Assembly: GCA_014896635.1 (NCBI GenBank) | Contig: JADBKA010000075.1 | Coordinates: 1-20,756 of the forward strand | Length of the DNA stretch: 20,756 nt | DNA from: Ktedonobacteraceae bacterium | Lineage (GTDB): Bacteria; Chloroflexota; Ktedonobacteria; Ktedonobacterales; Ktedonobacteraceae | Direction of reading: 5' to 3' | Shown here: positions 1 to 6,797 of the stretch, piece by piece | How the letters are laid out: every line of letters starts with the position of its first letter | Numbering within the stretch: position 1 is the first letter of the stretch | The notes under the pieces: model-generated | Seen by the model: only the letters and a program-made list of their open reading frames with translations | Database searches by the model: none | What the model was told of the DNA's origin: nothing | Made by a program: the position numbers and the translations under genes

Positions 1-2
1 TG

Positions 3-977
3 GATAAGCGGGCGCACTGCGGTGGGCAGGAGCCGGTCCGTATCTGTGTGCGAGTGCCAAAAGCGATTTTCAGTGCCTTCTATCCTTTTTATCTCAGCAC
101 TCAATATCCGTTATTTACTGTAGAGTATAGTAGCGGCAGTCCGCTCACGCTGGTCATCAGCGTCTCCATCGAGCGCGTGAGTCAGGTACAGAGCCAGACG
201 GTCAGGGCAACTGCGACTGTACAGTCCAGTGCTTTTGTCCCCCCTCTGATGGAGAATGTTTTACGGCGACTGACGACTGAAAAAAATGCGCTGTTGCATG
301 TGCAGGTTACTGACACGCGGAATCGGTTGTATTACCAAGATGATGTGCCTCTGCTTCTTCACTCGCACCGACTCATGCAGTGGACGGCGGCTAACCGCCT
401 GCAAATTGGCGCCTGGGTTACGCCGGCTGACCCGGCGGTTGCGACGCTGATCACAAAGGCCGCCGCCAGGCTGCCGGAGCAGCCACCGCCCGTTCCTGCG
501 GCGATGGTAGGATATACGGGCGCTTCGCCTCAGCAGGTGGTAGCTCAGGTCAATGCGATTTATGAGGCGCTGCGCCTGGATTACCATATCCGTTATGTGC
601 AGGCCAGTGTGCCATACGATGGGAGTGGAGACGAGTCTGCCGCGAATCAGGAGGTCAGGCTGCCTGCCGAGGTATTGCAGCAAGGCAGTGGCATGTGCGT
701 CGAACTGACGGTCCTGCTCGCCTCGGCGGTTGAGCGTATCGGCCTGAATGCTGCAATTGTGGTTATTCCCGGCCACGTCTTCCTGGGAGTCGCAGTGGCA
801 AAGGACAACCGGCATTTTGAATACTGGGATGCGGTGAGCATCAATAATAACGTCGCTGCCGACTCGGCAAATGTCCAGGCCGATCACATATATGTACAGA
901 ACTTGCAACAACGCACAATTGTCGATACAATTTTGTTAAGTGAAGCTCGCCAGGCTCACGTTGGTCCGATGGTCTGA
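3..977 (+). CDS. Transglutaminase-like domain protein, 5'-partial
   Basis: The reading frame is open to the left edge, so the true start probably lies outside the window; the first GTG inside is at 48. Counting from that GTG there are 309 residues. The C-terminal half carries a transglutaminase/protease-like core: a Cys in the motif GSGMCVELT (C217), a His in PGHVFLGV (H243) and an Asp in EYWDAV (D261), in the order and spacing of the Cys-His-Asp triad. The N-terminal half (about residues 20-125) looks like a beta-rich domain (YPLFTVEYSSGSP, LLHVQVTDT). The protein is followed by an FHA-domain membrane protein on the same strand, so the two may be one operon. Substrate and reaction are unknown; such domains act as peptidases, cross-linkers or inactive scaffolds. 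The fold call is good, the function is open. Confidence 0.72.
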   Translation, partial: DKRAHCGGQEPVRICVRVPKAIFSAFYPFYLSTQYPLFTVEYSSGSPLTLVISVSIERVSQVQSQTVRATATVQSSAFVPPLMENVLRRLTTEKNALLHVQVTDTRNRLYYQDDVPLLLHSHRLMQWTAANRLQIGAWVTPADPAVATLITKAAARLPEQPPPVPAAMVGYTGASPQQVVAQVNAIYEALRLDYHIRYVQASVPYDGSGDESAANQEVRLPAEVLQQGSGMCVELTVLLASAVERIGLNAAIVVIPGHVFLGVAVAKDNRHFEYWDAVSINNNVAADSANVQADHIYVQNLQQRTIVDTILLSEARQAHVGPMV

Positions 978-1081
978 AAAAATGGCTGAAAGACGGCGAA
1001 ACGAGAAGGAGCAGGCTGACGGATACGGTAGACTTCTCAATCTGGTTTAATAGCGGCTGGTATGGTGGGCTGGCCTGTTGC

Positions 1082-2446
1082 ATGGCTGCCATTACTGCCA
1101 ATGCGCTCTATACGACGCTGAGCAAGCGTGGCACTACGCGCCAGCTTGCCGGCGTGATCATTACCTGCGTCGCTTCAGCGTTGCTGCTGTTGCCGGCTCT
1201 GGGATGGTATACCTTGCGCTTCAATGCTGACCGCGAAATGATTTCTCAGATAGAGGTGCAGGGTGTGCTGGTCTATATCGCGCTCTGCGGATGGTTGCTG
1301 CCGCTAGGGACGACGACGGTCTATTGCCTGTATGCTCTGCCGCGCAATTCAACAACGGCCTTGCGTATGCCACGCAGCCTGCGCAAGCCGCGCACGCAGG
1401 CACCGGAGGGTGCGCTGCCGCAGTTGCACCCTCCGCGCGTGCAGCCAGGTGTTCCTGTTCCGTTGGTTTTTGAAGATGAGGCGCCCTGGGGCTGGCTTGA
1501 ATATGGCAGCGGCAGCTTTATGGGCCAGCGTCTTGCGCTCAAACATATGGTCGTCACTCTGGGACGCGATGAGGACTGCGATATCTGGCTGGACGATGAG
1601 ATGGCTTCCCGCCATCATGCCGAACTGGCCTGCGATCAAAAATACGCCTATCTGACCGATTATAACAGTCTCAACGGTACCCTGGTCAATGGACGGCGCA
1701 TCATCGCCACTGTGCTCCTCAATTCAAACGATATTATCGAAATCGGCACCTCACGTTTCCTCTTTCACCGTGCCGAGCGCAAAGCCAGGCCGTCTGAGGA
1801 AGATCCACTGGCACATCATAGCTGGCATTCATGGCCGGGTCTGCAAGAGGATCAGCAGGATCAGGATGGTCAGAATAATCAAAATACGCAGGATGCTCAA
1901 TCTGCTCAGGATGCAGCCGGCAAAAAGCCTGTCACCTCACTCTCCGATGCAGTGGGACATGATGCGCGGCAATCCCCGTCCTCGTCCTCGCTACGAGGGC
2001 CTGCGGAAGCCAATCCCGCCACACCGCTCCCGCCATCCCTCAGTTACAGCAGTCGCCTGGTAATCCGTGATGGCGCGCTGGCAGGTCAGAGTTTTGCGCT
2101 GAATCGCCCGCAGCTTATTATTGGCCGGGGGGCGGAGTGTGATATTGTGTTGCAGGATGCCTCGGTTTTGCAGCAGCATACGCAGATTATCTGCCAACTT
2201 GACGGGGATTATGTGCAGGATCTCAACGGTCAGGGCAGGGTCACAATTAACGGCCAGCCTTTGCGGCAGCGATACCATTTACGAACCGGCGATGTGCTCG
2301 GCATCGGCAATATTTCCCTGGAATATCTGTTTATTCGCGCACTACCGGTTACGCCTGCTCCTTCAGCACCTCTAACACAGAGCTGGAGTGGGCTGCGCAG
2401 CGGTCCTGTTCCCTTGCGCTTGCCGAGCAAGCCAAAAAAAGATTGA
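1082..2446 (+). CDS. Membrane-anchored protein with two FHA domains
   Basis: This 454-aa protein has hydrophobic segments at about residues 21-46 and 61-84. A first FHA domain spans about 136-230, with the phosphopeptide-binding signature GRDEDCDIWLDD, SRHHAEL (S176, R177, H178) and SLNGTLVNG. A Gln/Asp/Asn-rich linker (about 255-278) follows, then a second FHA domain at about 325-418 (IIGRGAECDIVLQD). In the second domain the usual S-R-x-H is replaced by VLQQHTQI, so it may not bind phosphothreonine. FHA domains read Ser/Thr-kinase signalling; here they would sit on the cytoplasmic side of the membrane. The start is uncertain. ATG 1082 has no clear Shine-Dalgarno site, and the same frame is open back to 944 and encodes more hydrophobic sequence (IWFNSGWYGGLACC) without any ATG, GTG or TTG. 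It lies just downstream of the transglutaminase-like gene. Confidence 0.85.
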   Translation: MAAITANALYTTLSKRGTTRQLAGVIITCVASALLLLPALGWYTLRFNADREMISQIEVQGVLVYIALCGWLLPLGTTTVYCLYALPRNSTTALRMPRSLRKPRTQAPEGALPQLHPPRVQPGVPVPLVFEDEAPWGWLEYGSGSFMGQRLALKHMVVTLGRDEDCDIWLDDEMASRHHAELACDQKYAYLTDYNSLNGTLVNGRRIIATVLLNSNDIIEIGTSRFLFHRAERKARPSEEDPLAHHSWHSWPGLQEDQQDQDGQNNQNTQDAQSAQDAAGKKPVTSLSDAVGHDARQSPSSSSLRGPAEANPATPLPPSLSYSSRLVIRDGALAGQSFALNRPQLIIGRGAECDIVLQDASVLQQHTQIICQLDGDYVQDLNGQGRVTINGQPLRQRYHLRTGDVLGIGNISLEYLFIRALPVTPAPSAPLTQSWSGLRSGPVPLRLPSKPKKD

Positions 2447-2474
2447 GTTTTAATGGATTTGATATCAGAAACTG

Positions 2475-3200
2475 TTAGAATCGGTTACGCACGATGATGC
2501 TGCTGGCACCACTGCTGGTTGAGATACATTTGACAGCCAGGGCTACGCGATTTTCTGCATTCAAAGCTTCCCAGTAGCTGTCCAGCAGTTCTGGGGCATC
2601 GGCCTCGAGGGGCAACAGCAGCGGATCGCCGGCGAAAGCGGGCAAGGGATTGCCGTCACCGCTGTAGGTAGTCAGACCAACACCGAAGCCGGCGGGCGGC
2701 GGAGCCGGTCTAAATGTGAAGCGATCAGTCAAGGCCGGGTTTGCAACGTTGGCTTTGAGGATGCTGAGCGTCAGGGATGGCACCGATCCCCGCAGATCCA
2801 GTAGTCCGCTGATGCGCGGAGTGTAGTGGGGCGCGTCGGGTTCGCGCTCGCGTTTTTCCAGTGCTTCGTCAAAGGAGCCTCCAGCTTTGAGTGTCTCATA
2901 GAGCGTGCGCGTCTGGTCCCCGTTGCTGACGAGGTAGCGTGGGAGAAGTTCAAGCATTGCTTCATAGATGATCAGGCTGGTGTCGGCAACAAGGCTGGTA
3001 TCAACCGGCTCGGTTCGCAGAATGCCATCCTCGGCGACAAAGCGGCGATTGCGGCTATTTGCGCTGCGTCCCATGATCCAGTACAGCATGTACCAGTGCT
3101 CCCCATCCGGCGCCGCTCCGATGACAAATCCGCGCCCAGGATAGGGATTGCACCGGATATGGCGCTCAAAATTGTTCATGGCTATTTCGTGTGCTTGCAT
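2475..3200 (-). CDS. IMP cyclohydrolase, archaeal PurO-type family
   Basis: The 241-aa product belongs to the stand-alone IMP cyclohydrolase family (Pfam IMP_cyclohyd, PurO-like). That enzyme closes FAICAR to IMP in the last step of purine synthesis. The N-terminal block is diagnostic: NPYPGRGFVIG at residues 18-28 followed by YWIMGRSANSRNRRF at 40-54. Length matches the family (about 200-240). A possible alternative start is the Met at residue 8 (3177-3179); neither start has a strong ribosome binding site. The gene converges on the FHA gene with only 28 bases between the stops and no obvious terminator there. Most bacteria use bifunctional PurH for this step, so this copy may be redundant or may replace the PurH C-terminal activity. 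The family call is firm; actual activity is inferred. Confidence 0.86.
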   Translation of the reverse strand: MQAHEIAMNNFERHIRCNPYPGRGFVIGAAPDGEHWYMLYWIMGRSANSRNRRFVAEDGILRTEPVDTSLVADTSLIIYEAMLELLPRYLVSNGDQTRTLYETLKAGGSFDEALEKREREPDAPHYTPRISGLLDLRGSVPSLTLSILKANVANPALTDRFTFRPAPPPAGFGVGLTTYSGDGNPLPAFAGDPLLLPLEADAPELLDSYWEALNAENRVALAVKCISTSSGASSIIVRNRF

Positions 3201-3569
3201 ACTGTTTTTTTTGGTGTGGTGTGTTACAATGATGATGTCTTCAGCATCCTCAGGAGGATCGCCTTCAAGCTTCTAGAGATTGCCGATCTCTTGAGGGGAT
3301 GGTACATGGAAAAGTCGAAAAGGTCAAGTGACTTTGTGTCAGGGGCAGGCAGTGTCCCTGGGAAGTAATCCTGAAACCCGGTTTCTTTCCGCCGCCCGGT
3401 TCTCTTTTAGGACTCACTACCTCAAAGCCACAGGAAGATGACCCCATTCGTAGTGGAGCACAGGCCCCGCATCTTGCTTGTCGAGTTCGCCCCCTGGCGC
3501 CATAACACCAGTCGCATCAATCGAGTAAAGTTGGCGGAAATAGGAAGTTTAAGAAGAGGAACCCCGTTT
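3201..3569 (+). other. Long structured leader or intergenic region before zinc-ribbon gene
   Basis: These 369 bases hold a candidate extended -10 (3222-3230) and then about 330 bases before the next convincing start. Two short hairpins are visible: ATCCTC/GAGGAT (3246-3251 and 3254-3259) and AGAGAT/ATCTCT (3275-3280 and 3286-3291). A 20-codon reading frame starts at ATG 3306 behind a GAGGGG stretch and ends at 3368. The motif GTGTCCC (3352-3358), which recurs in other gaps of this window, also occurs here. The frame of the zinc-ribbon gene is open back to 3438, but that upstream ATG abuts AGGAAG with no spacing and the added residues resemble no zinc ribbon. Whether this is a regulatory leader, a small RNA or a decayed gene cannot be told from sequence alone. 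Confidence 0.4.
3222..3230 (+). promoter_or_regulatory. Candidate extended -10 promoter for zinc-ribbon gene
   Basis: TG-T-TACAAT forms an extended -10 element. No good -35 lies 16-18 bases upstream, as is common for extended -10 promoters. It would drive the leader and the gene beginning at 3570 and is divergent from the IMP cyclohydrolase gene. Confidence 0.4.
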
Positions 3570-3995
3570 ATGATGTCCAATGAGGACTACCAGGACCGTA
3601 TCCTGACCTGTCGTGATTGCGGGAATGAATTCGTTTTTACTGCCGGTGAGCAGGCGTTCTATGCCAGCAAAGGACTGACCAATGCCCCCGCACGCTGCCC
3701 GGACTGCCGTGCGGCCCGGCGTGGCGGGCAGAGCAGCTATTCATCTCGCGCGCCTCGTGGGGAACAGTACGATGCTATCTGCGCCAGTTGTGGCCGGCCC
3801 ACCACCGTCCCTTTTATGCCACGTGAAGATCGCGCCGTCTATTGTAACGATTGCTTCCAGGAGCAGCGGGCTGCGCGCTCGCGCCGTGATGACTCCCGCA
3901 GCTATAGCAGCTACAGCAGCTACAGCGGCAGTCGCGGGGGACGTGACCGTGACCGCCGGGGAGGACGTGACCGCGACCGCCGCGACAGCTGGTAG
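3570..3995 (+). CDS. Small CxxC zinc-ribbon protein with Arg/Gly/Asp-rich tail
   Basis: The 141-aa product starts at ATG 3570 (a second ATG follows at once), 9 bases after AAGAAGAGGA. It has two zinc-knuckle units. The first is LTCRDCGNEFVFTAGEQ followed by ARCPDC, the 'probable zinc-ribbon' (zf-trcl) pattern seen in many Chloroflexota and other bacteria. The second is ICASCGRPTTVPF followed by VYCNDC. The C-terminus is low complexity: a Ser/Tyr stretch (SYSSYSSYSGS) and then two copies of GGRDRDRR. Such basic Gly/Arg tails often bind nucleic acid, so an RNA- or DNA-binding role is plausible but inferred. It stands alone, with a candidate promoter at 3222 and a terminator-like hairpin after the stop. 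Family recognition is good; molecular function is unknown. Confidence 0.85.
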   Translation: MMSNEDYQDRILTCRDCGNEFVFTAGEQAFYASKGLTNAPARCPDCRAARRGGQSSYSSRAPRGEQYDAICASCGRPTTVPFMPREDRAVYCNDCFQEQRAARSRRDDSRSYSSYSSYSGSRGGRDRDRRGGRDRDRRDSW

Positions 3996-4020
3996 CAGTA
4001 AACAGGACAAAAAACGGTTC

Positions 4021-4122
4021 GGAGACGCCCCCGCTACGCTGGGAGTCGGCGAACCCTGTCAGGAGGGGCAAAGTCCCCTGGCCCCGCTTTTCGTTAAGCT
4101 GGCGCCAAAAAGGGACACCCCT
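4021..4122 (+). repeat. Dispersed intergenic repeat, long type, copy 1
   Basis: The segment aligns along its whole length with the reverse complement of 10908-11012. Shared words in the same order are GAGGGGCA, CTGGCC, CTTTTC, GTT and CGCCAAAAAGG. It has diverged by substitutions and small indels, so it is not a recent copy. It contains the AGGGG/CCCCT hairpin that may end the zinc-ribbon transcript. Confidence 0.6.
4064..4091 (+). terminator. Candidate terminator of zinc-ribbon gene
   Basis: The stem AGGGG (4064-4068) and CCCCT (4075-4079) encloses CAAAGT. A GC-rich stretch follows and then TTTT at 4088-4091. The T-run is short and 8 bases from the stem, so efficiency is uncertain. Confidence 0.4.
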
Positions 4123-4163
4123 ACCCTGCCAAGGGACTGGGCGCCCCCTGGCTCCCACTTTTT
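4111..4163 (+). repeat. Dispersed double-hairpin element, degenerate copy
   Basis: AGGGACACCCC, then CCCTGCCAAGGG, GCCCCCTGG and a terminal TTTTT follow the same order as the better-preserved element at 7561-7620 (GGGGGACACCCC, CCCCGCCAGGGGG, CCCCCCTGG, TTTTT). The stems are interrupted by mismatches, so this looks like an older copy. Confidence 0.5.
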
Positions 4164-4164
4164 A

Positions 4165-4173
4165 TGCTATACT
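4165..4173 (+). promoter_or_regulatory. Candidate extended -10 promoter for ketoacyl synthase III gene
   Basis: TG-C-TATACT is an extended -10 element with no recognisable -35. Transcription from it would begin near 4180 and place the double hairpin at 4223-4275 in the 5' leader. Confidence 0.45.
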
Positions 4174-4222
4174 GGTAATCAACTAAGTAATTTTCTGTCG
4201 AACATTGGAAGAAGGAAAAAAA

Positions 4223-4275
4223 GGGGGGACACTCCCCTCCCCCCGCCAGAGGGTTGACACCCTCTGGATCCCCTT
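4223..4275 (+). repeat. Dispersed double-hairpin element in ketoacyl synthase leader
   Basis: The first hairpin is GGGGA (4225-4229) with TCCCC (4233-4237). The second is CCAGAGGG (4246-4253) with CCCTCTGG (4260-4267), a perfect 8-bp stem with loop TTGACA. CCCCGCC separates them. The layout matches the element at 7561-7620. Confidence 0.65.
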
Positions 4276-4313
4276 CTTATTCTCTATCCTCATACAGGGA
4301 GGTCTTTTCTTTT

Positions 4314-5561
4314 ATGACGCCAATGCAAGAGGGGCAGTGGCCTGGCTACATCTATGTCGTACCGGATATCTATACGAAGGTCAGGGTTCGCCTGGTGGGC
4401 CTCGGCACCTATGCTCCTAAAGGGACTATCACGAACGAGTTTTTTGCCCATATCTCCACGCGCCTCGGTGATCCGCGCAAGGCTGAAGATCTTGAGCGCG
4501 TCACCGGACTGCGCACGCGCTATGTGCGGGCCAGTACCATTGAGCTATGCCGCAAGATAGCCGGCAGGGATGCACCGGGCCTGATCGACGATCCCAATGC
4601 CGATCCCAATGAGTCGCTTGTCGATATGGCGGTAATCGCAGCACAGCGCGCCCTTGCCAGCGCGGGACGGGATGCCTCTGAGGTCGATACGGTGATCGGC
4701 GCTTCTTCTTCTGACAACGACGCATTTCCTACTATTGCAAGCATGGTACAGTTGCGCCTGGGAATCAGACCTGTGCGTGCCACAATGCTCAGAGGCGCCT
4801 GCGCCTGCCAGACTGAAGGCTTTCAAACAAGCGCCGAGGCTCTTGTAACCAGTACGGCAAAACTGGTGCTGTTCGTTACTTCCGAGGGCCTGCTACCGAA
4901 TATCATGAATATCCTGGACTGGAAAACCAGTTCTCTCTTCGGTGAGGGTGCTGCCGCTTTCCTGCTAGAACGCAGCGATGAGGATACCTACCTGATCAAC
5001 GGCTCCGATGCTCGCCAGGCTCCCTCTCTCTTCTATCAGACCCCTCTGCGTAAAGATGTGATCGAGATGGCAGAAGTTGATTTGAAAATGCGCCAGCTCT
5101 ACCGCGAAGGCCGGGGCAAAGAGTTGAACCAGATGCTTGCGCAATATATGGTAGGCTATACAAAGATGAATGGCAAAGAGGTTTTCCGCGAGGCGCCACG
5201 CGCAATGGCTGAGAGTGTTGATGTTTTGTGTCGCCACGCCCATCTCGATCCTGAAGAACTCTCCCATATCGTCCCTCACCAGGCCAACTCGCGCATTACG
5301 CGCCGCCTGGGCGAGCTGCTCATCAATGACTACGGCTGGCCCGCGTCCACGATGGAGAAACTGGCCGATAACTTCCGCTACTACGGCAATCTTTCCAACG
5401 CCAGTATTGCCACTTCGCTGGTTGAACTATTACGCCGGGGCCGCTTGCAGGCCGGCCAGTGGATGGCCCTGCCCGCTGTCGGCGGCGGCATGAACTACGG
5501 TTGCTGGCTTCTGCGTTATCATGGATTGAAACATGTGGAAGCGGCGATCAGTCAGGAGTAA
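4314..5561 (+). CDS. 3-oxoacyl-ACP synthase III (FabH-like) family protein
   Basis: The 415-aa protein starts at ATG 4314, 10 bases after AGGGAGGT. It has the thiolase fold of initiating ketoacyl synthases, which condense an acyl-CoA with malonyl-ACP in fatty acid or polyketide synthesis. The catalytic set is visible: Cys in RGACACQTEGF (C163 or C165), His in VPHQANSRI (H322) and Asn in YYGNLSNAS (N359). The block YTKMNGKEVFREAPRAM (282-298) is typical of FabH. It is longer than FabH (about 320 aa), partly from a ~24-residue N-terminal extension. The sequence around the cysteine differs from the usual AACAGF, so the acyl substrate may not be acetyl-CoA. No acyl carrier protein or other fab gene is adjacent, which favours a specialised role over a housekeeping one, though this is inference. 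Downstream it converges on a GNAT gene. Confidence 0.88.
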   Translation: MTPMQEGQWPGYIYVVPDIYTKVRVRLVGLGTYAPKGTITNEFFAHISTRLGDPRKAEDLERVTGLRTRYVRASTIELCRKIAGRDAPGLIDDPNADPNESLVDMAVIAAQRALASAGRDASEVDTVIGASSSDNDAFPTIASMVQLRLGIRPVRATMLRGACACQTEGFQTSAEALVTSTAKLVLFVTSEGLLPNIMNILDWKTSSLFGEGAAAFLLERSDEDTYLINGSDARQAPSLFYQTPLRKDVIEMAEVDLKMRQLYREGRGKELNQMLAQYMVGYTKMNGKEVFREAPRAMAESVDVLCRHAHLDPEELSHIVPHQANSRITRRLGELLINDYGWPASTMEKLADNFRYYGNLSNASIATSLVELLRRGRLQAGQWMALPAVGGGMNYGCWLLRYHGLKHVEAAISQE

Positions 5562-5589
5562 TATCAAACCCTTTTAAAAAGGAATGTTT

Positions 5590-5623
5590 AGGGGATTCCG
5601 GCCCCTGCAAGCAGAAATTTTTT
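5590..5623 (+). terminator. Candidate terminator after ketoacyl synthase
   Basis: AGGGG (5590-5594) pairs with CCCCT (5602-5606). Alternatively CTGC (5605-5608) pairs with GCAG (5611-5614), which sits closer to the T-run at 5618-5623. Both stems are short. Confidence 0.35.
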
Positions 5624-5746
5624 GAGGCCAGAGCAGTGCTTGCTACAGCGCCTGATCAGAATGTAGATAGTAGGGGCCGCACCTCTGGTGCCACCCCTGG
5701 CGGGCGCCCTGGCCTGACACCGCCCCAAAAACCTGCACTTGAAAGG

Positions 5747-5805
5747 AACCCCGGCCTCCCGCTGTGCGGGCGTCAACTCCCCGGACCTCTTTTTCCGTTC
5801 TCCCG
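5747..5805 (+). repeat. Dispersed intergenic repeat, partial copy with terminator-like hairpin
   Basis: CCGG (5751-5754) and CCCGC (5758-5762) face GCGGG (5766-5770) and CCGG (5781-5784), followed by TTTTT at 5790-5794. The order CCGGC, GC-rich hairpin, CTCTTTTTCCGTT parallels the reverse complement of 10935-10990 (CCGGCACC, hairpin, CTCCCTTTTCCGTT). It could serve as the ketoacyl synthase terminator. Confidence 0.5.
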
Positions 5806-5810
5806 ATAGA

Positions 5811-6704
5811 TCAGACCAGCCCGCGTTCATAAGTGCAGAATACCGATCCATCCCACGTGTAGGCCAGGCCCGGCAACATGTCTCTTACCAGCACAAGATC
5901 CGGCGCGTGGAGCCGCACCCGCTCTAACTCCAACTCTCCCAGTCGGCGGCGCAGGTCATGGGCGATCAGACTGATTGCTTCGATGGTGGTGCCGTCGATA
6001 TAGCCGGTAGAGAGGCACTTGCCGTCGTACTCATCGCGTACTTCGGCGATTGCCAGGCCATCCAGTCGTCCCCAACGGCACAGCAGATAGATGCCTCGAT
6101 CCGCTATTCTGGCTTCTAGCAGGCGAGCTGTAATGGTATAGCCGGTATAGCCTGCGTAGTACAGGCCGCCTGTGAGGGGAAAAATATTGGAGACGTTGAG
6201 GTAGTCGATAATCTCATTCAGATCGTCAGGTGTCGCTATCTGTGTGCGCTCCTGTTCCTGTGCGTGTCGCTGTCGCTCGGCAATCCCCAGAGGGGGAGCT
6301 GTATAGAGTGCGTATGCTCCCACACGACGCATGTGATTGCTCTCGGCCAGGTGCTTAGAGCGCTCATTGCGCGAATCAATGAGCAGGCGCGCAAGGGTTG
6401 CGCCTCGCCGCATGGCTTCAGCCTGCGCCGCCAGATTGAGTTCGCGGGCCAGTCCCAGGCCACGATACTGCGGATCAACGCGCAGTCCTTCCATCCATGC
6501 CTCGCCCTCGCTCAGCATGTGCATATGCACCAGGCCAGCCGGGCGGCCATCGACTGTGGCGACGAACAGGCAGCCGTGTGCATCATGCAGCCACTCGTCC
6601 CAGACATCCTCTATATAGTCTCCCCACTCCCAGGTATGCGTCGTAAATGCCAGAATGGCCTCGCGGTCTTCGGCGCGTGCTGGACGAACTTCGATGCGCG
6701 GCAT
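5811..6704 (-). CDS. GNAT family N-acetyltransferase
   Basis: The 297-aa product begins with a GNAT domain (about residues 3-140). The acetyl-CoA pyrophosphate-binding loop is seen as RVDPQYRGLGLARELN (75-90), with R81, G82 and G84 in the Q/R-x-x-G-x-G/A position. The C-terminal half (about 165-295) has no clear motif but is of the right size for a second, degenerate GNAT fold, as in two-domain members of the family. The ATG at 6702-6704 follows AAAGGAG with 11-12 bases spacing. A TTGACG-18-TATAGT promoter lies directly upstream, so the gene is transcribed independently of the coiled-coil gene before it. The substrate cannot be predicted. Confidence 0.85.
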   Translation of the reverse strand: MPRIEVRPARAEDREAILAFTTHTWEWGDYIEDVWDEWLHDAHGCLFVATVDGRPAGLVHMHMLSEGEAWMEGLRVDPQYRGLGLARELNLAAQAEAMRRGATLARLLIDSRNERSKHLAESNHMRRVGAYALYTAPPLGIAERQRHAQEQERTQIATPDDLNEIIDYLNVSNIFPLTGGLYYAGYTGYTITARLLEARIADRGIYLLCRWGRLDGLAIAEVRDEYDGKCLSTGYIDGTTIEAISLIAHDLRRRLGELELERVRLHAPDLVLVRDMLPGLAYTWDGSVFCTYERGLV

Positions 6705-6730
6705 AAAGACGTGTTCTCCTTTCCCTGATC

Positions 6731-6760
6731 ACTATAGTCCTAAAAAAGGAAACACGTCAA
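6731..6760 (-). promoter_or_regulatory. Sigma-A-like promoter of GNAT gene
   Basis: On the minus strand, -35 TTGACG (6755-6760) and -10 TATAGT (6731-6736) are separated by 18 bases. Transcription would start near 6724, giving a leader of about 20 bases. Confidence 0.6.
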
Positions 6761-6797
6761 CTGCAACTGCCCTGCAAACGCCGGATCTTGCCATCGC

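Larger units (their letters stand above)
3996..4313 (+). other. Intergenic region with three GC-rich repeat elements
   Basis: This 318-base gap contains, in order, a ~100-base repeat related to an inverted copy at 10908-11012, a degenerate double-hairpin element (4111-4163), a candidate promoter (4165-4173), a second double-hairpin element (4223-4275) and the ribosome binding site AGGGAGGT (4296-4303) of the ketoacyl synthase. No gene is apparent. Confidence 0.7.
5562..5810. other. Convergent intergenic region rich in palindromes
   Basis: Between the stops of the ketoacyl synthase and the GNAT gene lie a weak hairpin with a T-run (5590-5623), a GC-rich stretch containing CACC-TCT-GGTG (5680-5690) and the palindrome GGGCGCCC (5702-5709), and a hairpin/T-run unit (5747-5805) resembling the long-type repeat. 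No open frame here looks like a gene. Confidence 0.6.

Noticed and set aside
2826..3368. 180-codon plus-strand frame overlapping the IMP cyclohydrolase gene
   Set aside because: Most of it is antisense to a clearly conserved enzyme and its product resembles nothing; only its last 20 codons (3306-3368) lie outside and are mentioned as a possible small frame.
3438..3569. Upstream extension of the zinc-ribbon gene
   Set aside because: ATG 3438 lacks a properly spaced ribosome binding site, whereas ATG 3570 has AAGAAGAGGA at 9 bases and fits the family's N-terminus.
3680..4257. 191-codon plus-strand frame rich in Ala/Thr/Val
   Set aside because: It overlaps the zinc-ribbon gene in another frame and runs through repeat elements; composition is what a frame-shifted repeat tail gives.
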